From assembly GCA_947591115.1 (NCBI GenBank), contig CANQCX010000101.1:1-7093 (forward strand): a DNA stretch of 7,093 bases, in the 5' to 3' direction. How positions within the stretch are numbered: position 1 is the stretch's first letter; every line of letters begins with the position of its first letter. Position numbers and translations under genes: made by a program. The stretch is from an uncultured Lachnospiraceae bacterium (GTDB taxonomy: Bacteria > Bacillota > Clostridia > Lachnospirales > Lachnospiraceae). Positions 5,409 to 7,093 of this stretch are shown here, piece by piece. The notes under the pieces were generated by a model. That model was not told the DNA's origin. It ran no database searches and worked only from the letters and a program-made list of their open reading frames with translations.

Positions 5409-6425
5409 ATGGCAGTAAGAGTAGCAATCAATGGTTTTGGACGTATCGGCCGTCTTGCTTTCCGGCAGATGTTTGGAGCAGAGGGATACGAAGTAGTAGC
5501 GATCAATGATTTGACCAGCCCGAAGATGCTGGCTCATTTGTTGAAGTATGACTCATCTCAGGGGAAATACGAGCATGCGGATGAGGTTTCCGCAAGCGAG
5601 GATTCCATTACCGTATGCGGCAAAGAAATTAAGATCTATGCGTTCCCGAATGCAAAAGACTGTCCATGGGGCGATTTGAAGGTTGACGTTGTTCTGGAGT
5701 GCTCCGGCTTCTACACCAGCAAAGAGAAAGCACAGGCTCATATTGATGCAGGCGCACGTAAAGTCGTAATTTCCGCTCCGGCAGGCAATGACTTACCGAC
5801 GATCGTATACAATACCAACCATGAGACATTAAAACCGTCGGATACCATTATTTCCGCAGCTTCCTGCACGACCAACTGTCTTGCACCGATGGCGGATGCG
5901 CTGAATAAATATGCACCGATCCAGTCCGGTATCATGGTTACCATTCATGCATATACCGGCGACCAGATGACTCTGGACGGTCCGCAGAGAAAAGGCGATC
6001 TGAGAAGAAGTCGTGCGGCAGCGGTTAATATCGTTCCGAACAGCACCGGCGCTGCAAAAGCGATCGGATTGGTTATTCCGGAACTGAACGGCAAACTGAT
6101 CGGTTCCGCACAGCGTGTTCCGACTCCGACCGGATCTACCACGATCCTGACGGCTGTTGTCAATAAAGCGGACGTTACGGTTGACGGCATCAATGCAGCG
6201 ATGAAAGCGGCATCCAACGAGTCCTTCGGCTACAATGAGGACGAGATCGTTTCTTCCGATATTATCGGTATGAGATACGGCTCCCTGTTCGATGCAACCC
6301 AGACGATGGTAAGCAAGATCTCAGATGACCAGTACGAAGTACAGGTTGTTTCATGGTATGACAATGAGAACAGCTACACCTCTCAGATGGTTCGCACGAT
6401 CAAATACTTCAGCGAGCTGGCATAA
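5409..6425 (+). CDS. gap: Glyceraldehyde-3-phosphate dehydrogenase, class I, 338 aa
   Basis: Cytosolic glycolytic enzyme that oxidatively phosphorylates glyceraldehyde-3-phosphate to 1,3-bisphosphoglycerate with NAD+. The Rossmann motif NGFGRIGR (8-15) and Asp34 in AINDLTSP (31-38) point to NAD rather than NADP. The active site ASCTTNC (151-157) has catalytic Cys153, with His180 in TIHAYTGDQ (178-186). RAAAVNIVPNSTGAAKAIG (202-220) and WYDNENSYTSQMVRT (316-330) are standard family blocks. The length is normal. The start has AGGAGG (5394-5399) with 9-base spacing. pgk follows in the same direction, catalysing the next glycolytic step, with a strong hairpin between them. No cggR-like regulator lies upstream, unlike in some Bacilli. 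Confidence 0.98.
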   Translation: MAVRVAINGFGRIGRLAFRQMFGAEGYEVVAINDLTSPKMLAHLLKYDSSQGKYEHADEVSASEDSITVCGKEIKIYAFPNAKDCPWGDLKVDVVLECSGFYTSKEKAQAHIDAGARKVVISAPAGNDLPTIVYNTNHETLKPSDTIISAASCTTNCLAPMADALNKYAPIQSGIMVTIHAYTGDQMTLDGPQRKGDLRRSRAAAVNIVPNSTGAAKAIGLVIPELNGKLIGSAQRVPTPTGSTTILTAVVNKADVTVDGINAAMKAASNESFGYNEDEIVSSDIIGMRYGSLFDATQTMVSKISDDQYEVQVVSWYDNENSYTSQMVRTIKYFSELA

Positions 6426-6493
6426 TTCATTTTGAGGGAAAACCACCCGGATCCCATGCGGAATTTCAGGGTAAATTTAAAAAAATTGCTGAG

Positions 6494-6519
6494 GTCCGGT
6501 CCGGAAGGACCGGACTTTT
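6494..6519 (+). terminator. Strong Rho-independent terminator between gap and pgk
   Basis: GTCCGGTCC (6494-6502) and GGACCGGAC (6507-6515) form a perfect 9-pair GC-rich stem closed by a GGAA tetraloop (GNRA type) and followed by TTTT. It lies about 70 bases after the gap stop. The T-run is short, and I see no good promoter between it and pgk, so it may be a partial terminator that lowers pgk expression relative to gap, or a processing and stability element. Confidence 0.85.
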
Positions 6520-6563
6520 GGCATTTTACTATGTATCAATCAATTAATTAGGAGGGTCAGGCG

Positions 6564-7093
6564 ATGGGATTAAATAAAAAATCCGTAGACGACATTAATG
6601 TAAAAGGAAAAAGAGTGCTGGTAAGATGCGATTTTAACGTACCGCTGAAAGAGGGCGAGATCACAGACGAGACGCGTATCGTCGCAGCGCTTCCGACGAT
6701 TCAGAAGCTGATGAATGACGGCGGAAAAGTCATTCTTTGTTCTCATCTTGGAAAAGTAAAGAACGGACCGAACGAGGGCGAGTCTTTAGCTCCGGTTGCA
6801 AAACGTCTTTCCGAAAAACTGGGCAAAGAAGTCGTATTTGTTTCTGATTATCATGTTACCGGCGCAGAGGCGACCGCAGCCGTAGAAGCGATGAAAGAGG
6901 GCGATGTGGTATTGCTTCAGAATACCCGTTTCCGCGGAGCAGAGGAGACGAAGAACGGCGAAGCCTTCAGCAAGGAGCTGGCGGATCTTGCCGACGTATA
7001 TGTATGCGATGCGTTTGGTTCCTCCCACAGGGCGCATGCTTCGGTAGCCGGCGTTACCAAATTTATAAGTGAAAAAGGCGGCGAGAACGCAGT
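6564..7093 (+). CDS. pgk: Phosphoglycerate kinase, N-terminal part (cut by window edge)
   Basis: This enzyme transfers phosphate from 1,3-bisphosphoglycerate to ADP, making the first ATP of lower glycolysis. About 176 of the usual 390-400 residues are visible, covering most of the substrate-binding N domain. Recognisable blocks are VLVRCDFNVPL (18-28), SHLGKVKNG (60-68), LLQNTRFRGAEETKNGE (117-133) and CDAFGSSHRAHAS (148-160). These contain the Asp, Asn, Arg and His residues that bind 3-phosphoglycerate. The start is supported by AGGAGGG (6550-6556), 7 bases before the ATG. The frame stays open to the last base, so the C-terminal nucleotide-binding domain lies outside the window. It sits 138 bases after gap, beyond a strong hairpin. 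Confidence 0.97.
   Translation, partial: MGLNKKSVDDINVKGKRVLVRCDFNVPLKEGEITDETRIVAALPTIQKLMNDGGKVILCSHLGKVKNGPNEGESLAPVAKRLSEKLGKEVVFVSDYHVTGAEATAAVEAMKEGDVVLLQNTRFRGAEETKNGEAFSKELADLADVYVCDAFGSSHRAHASVAGVTKFISEKGGENA

Noticed and set aside
6494..6515. GTCCGGAAGGA-like apex resembling SRP RNA domain IV
   Set aside because: The flanks are perfectly complementary and lack the asymmetric internal loops of SRP RNA, and the hairpin ends in a T-run. It is a terminator with a GGAA loop.
6518..6548. TTGGCA as a -35 box for a pgk promoter
   Set aside because: No acceptable -10 lies 16-18 bases downstream, and transcription would begin inside the pgk ribosome site.

Overview
This window looks like chromosome from a Gram-positive Clostridia-type bacterium, probably near Lachnospiraceae. 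That placement is an inference from strong AGGAGG ribosome binding sites, sigma-A-type promoters with AT-rich spacers, the protein flavour (a DinF/NorM-like MATE pump, a HisJ-type PHP phosphatase, class I GAPDH followed by pgk) and roughly balanced GC content. I see no mobile element, CRISPR array, tRNA or rRNA. Coding density is high and the genes are intact, except pgk, which is cut by the window edge.

Layout. Bases 1-124 hold a long rod-like inverted-repeat structure. Read on the minus strand it ends in a GC stem plus T5, so it is either the asnB terminator or a small structured RNA. Bases 125-1978 (minus) encode a glutamine-dependent asparagine synthetase, asnB. Bases 1979-2186 are a divergent AT-rich control region with promoters for both sides and two clear dyads. 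Bases 2187-2777 (plus) encode a 196-residue soluble protein that I read as a free-standing, degenerate GHKL/histidine-kinase ATPase domain; it is the least ordinary gene here. Bases 2961-4319 (plus) encode a MATE-family multidrug/metabolite exporter with its own promoter and a leader dyad. Bases 4368-5174 (minus) encode a HisJ-type PHP phosphatase convergent with the MATE gene, with an 18-base-period direct repeat in the short gap between them. From 5321 onward is the glycolytic block: a promoter, gap (5409-6425), a very strong hairpin terminator, and the 5' part of pgk (6564 to the edge).

How the genes work together. gap and pgk catalyse consecutive steps of lower glycolysis, and the hairpin between them probably sets their relative expression. 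asnB makes asparagine from aspartate, glutamine and ATP. The PHP enzyme would act in histidine biosynthesis, although no other his gene is present. The MATE pump and the GHKL-like protein have no obvious metabolic partner in the window. The GHKL-like protein has no adjacent response regulator or membrane sensor, so any signalling partner must be encoded elsewhere.

I did not find a clear new multi-gene system. The best candidates for something undescribed are the orphan GHKL-like protein with its dyad-bearing promoter and the structured element downstream of asnB.
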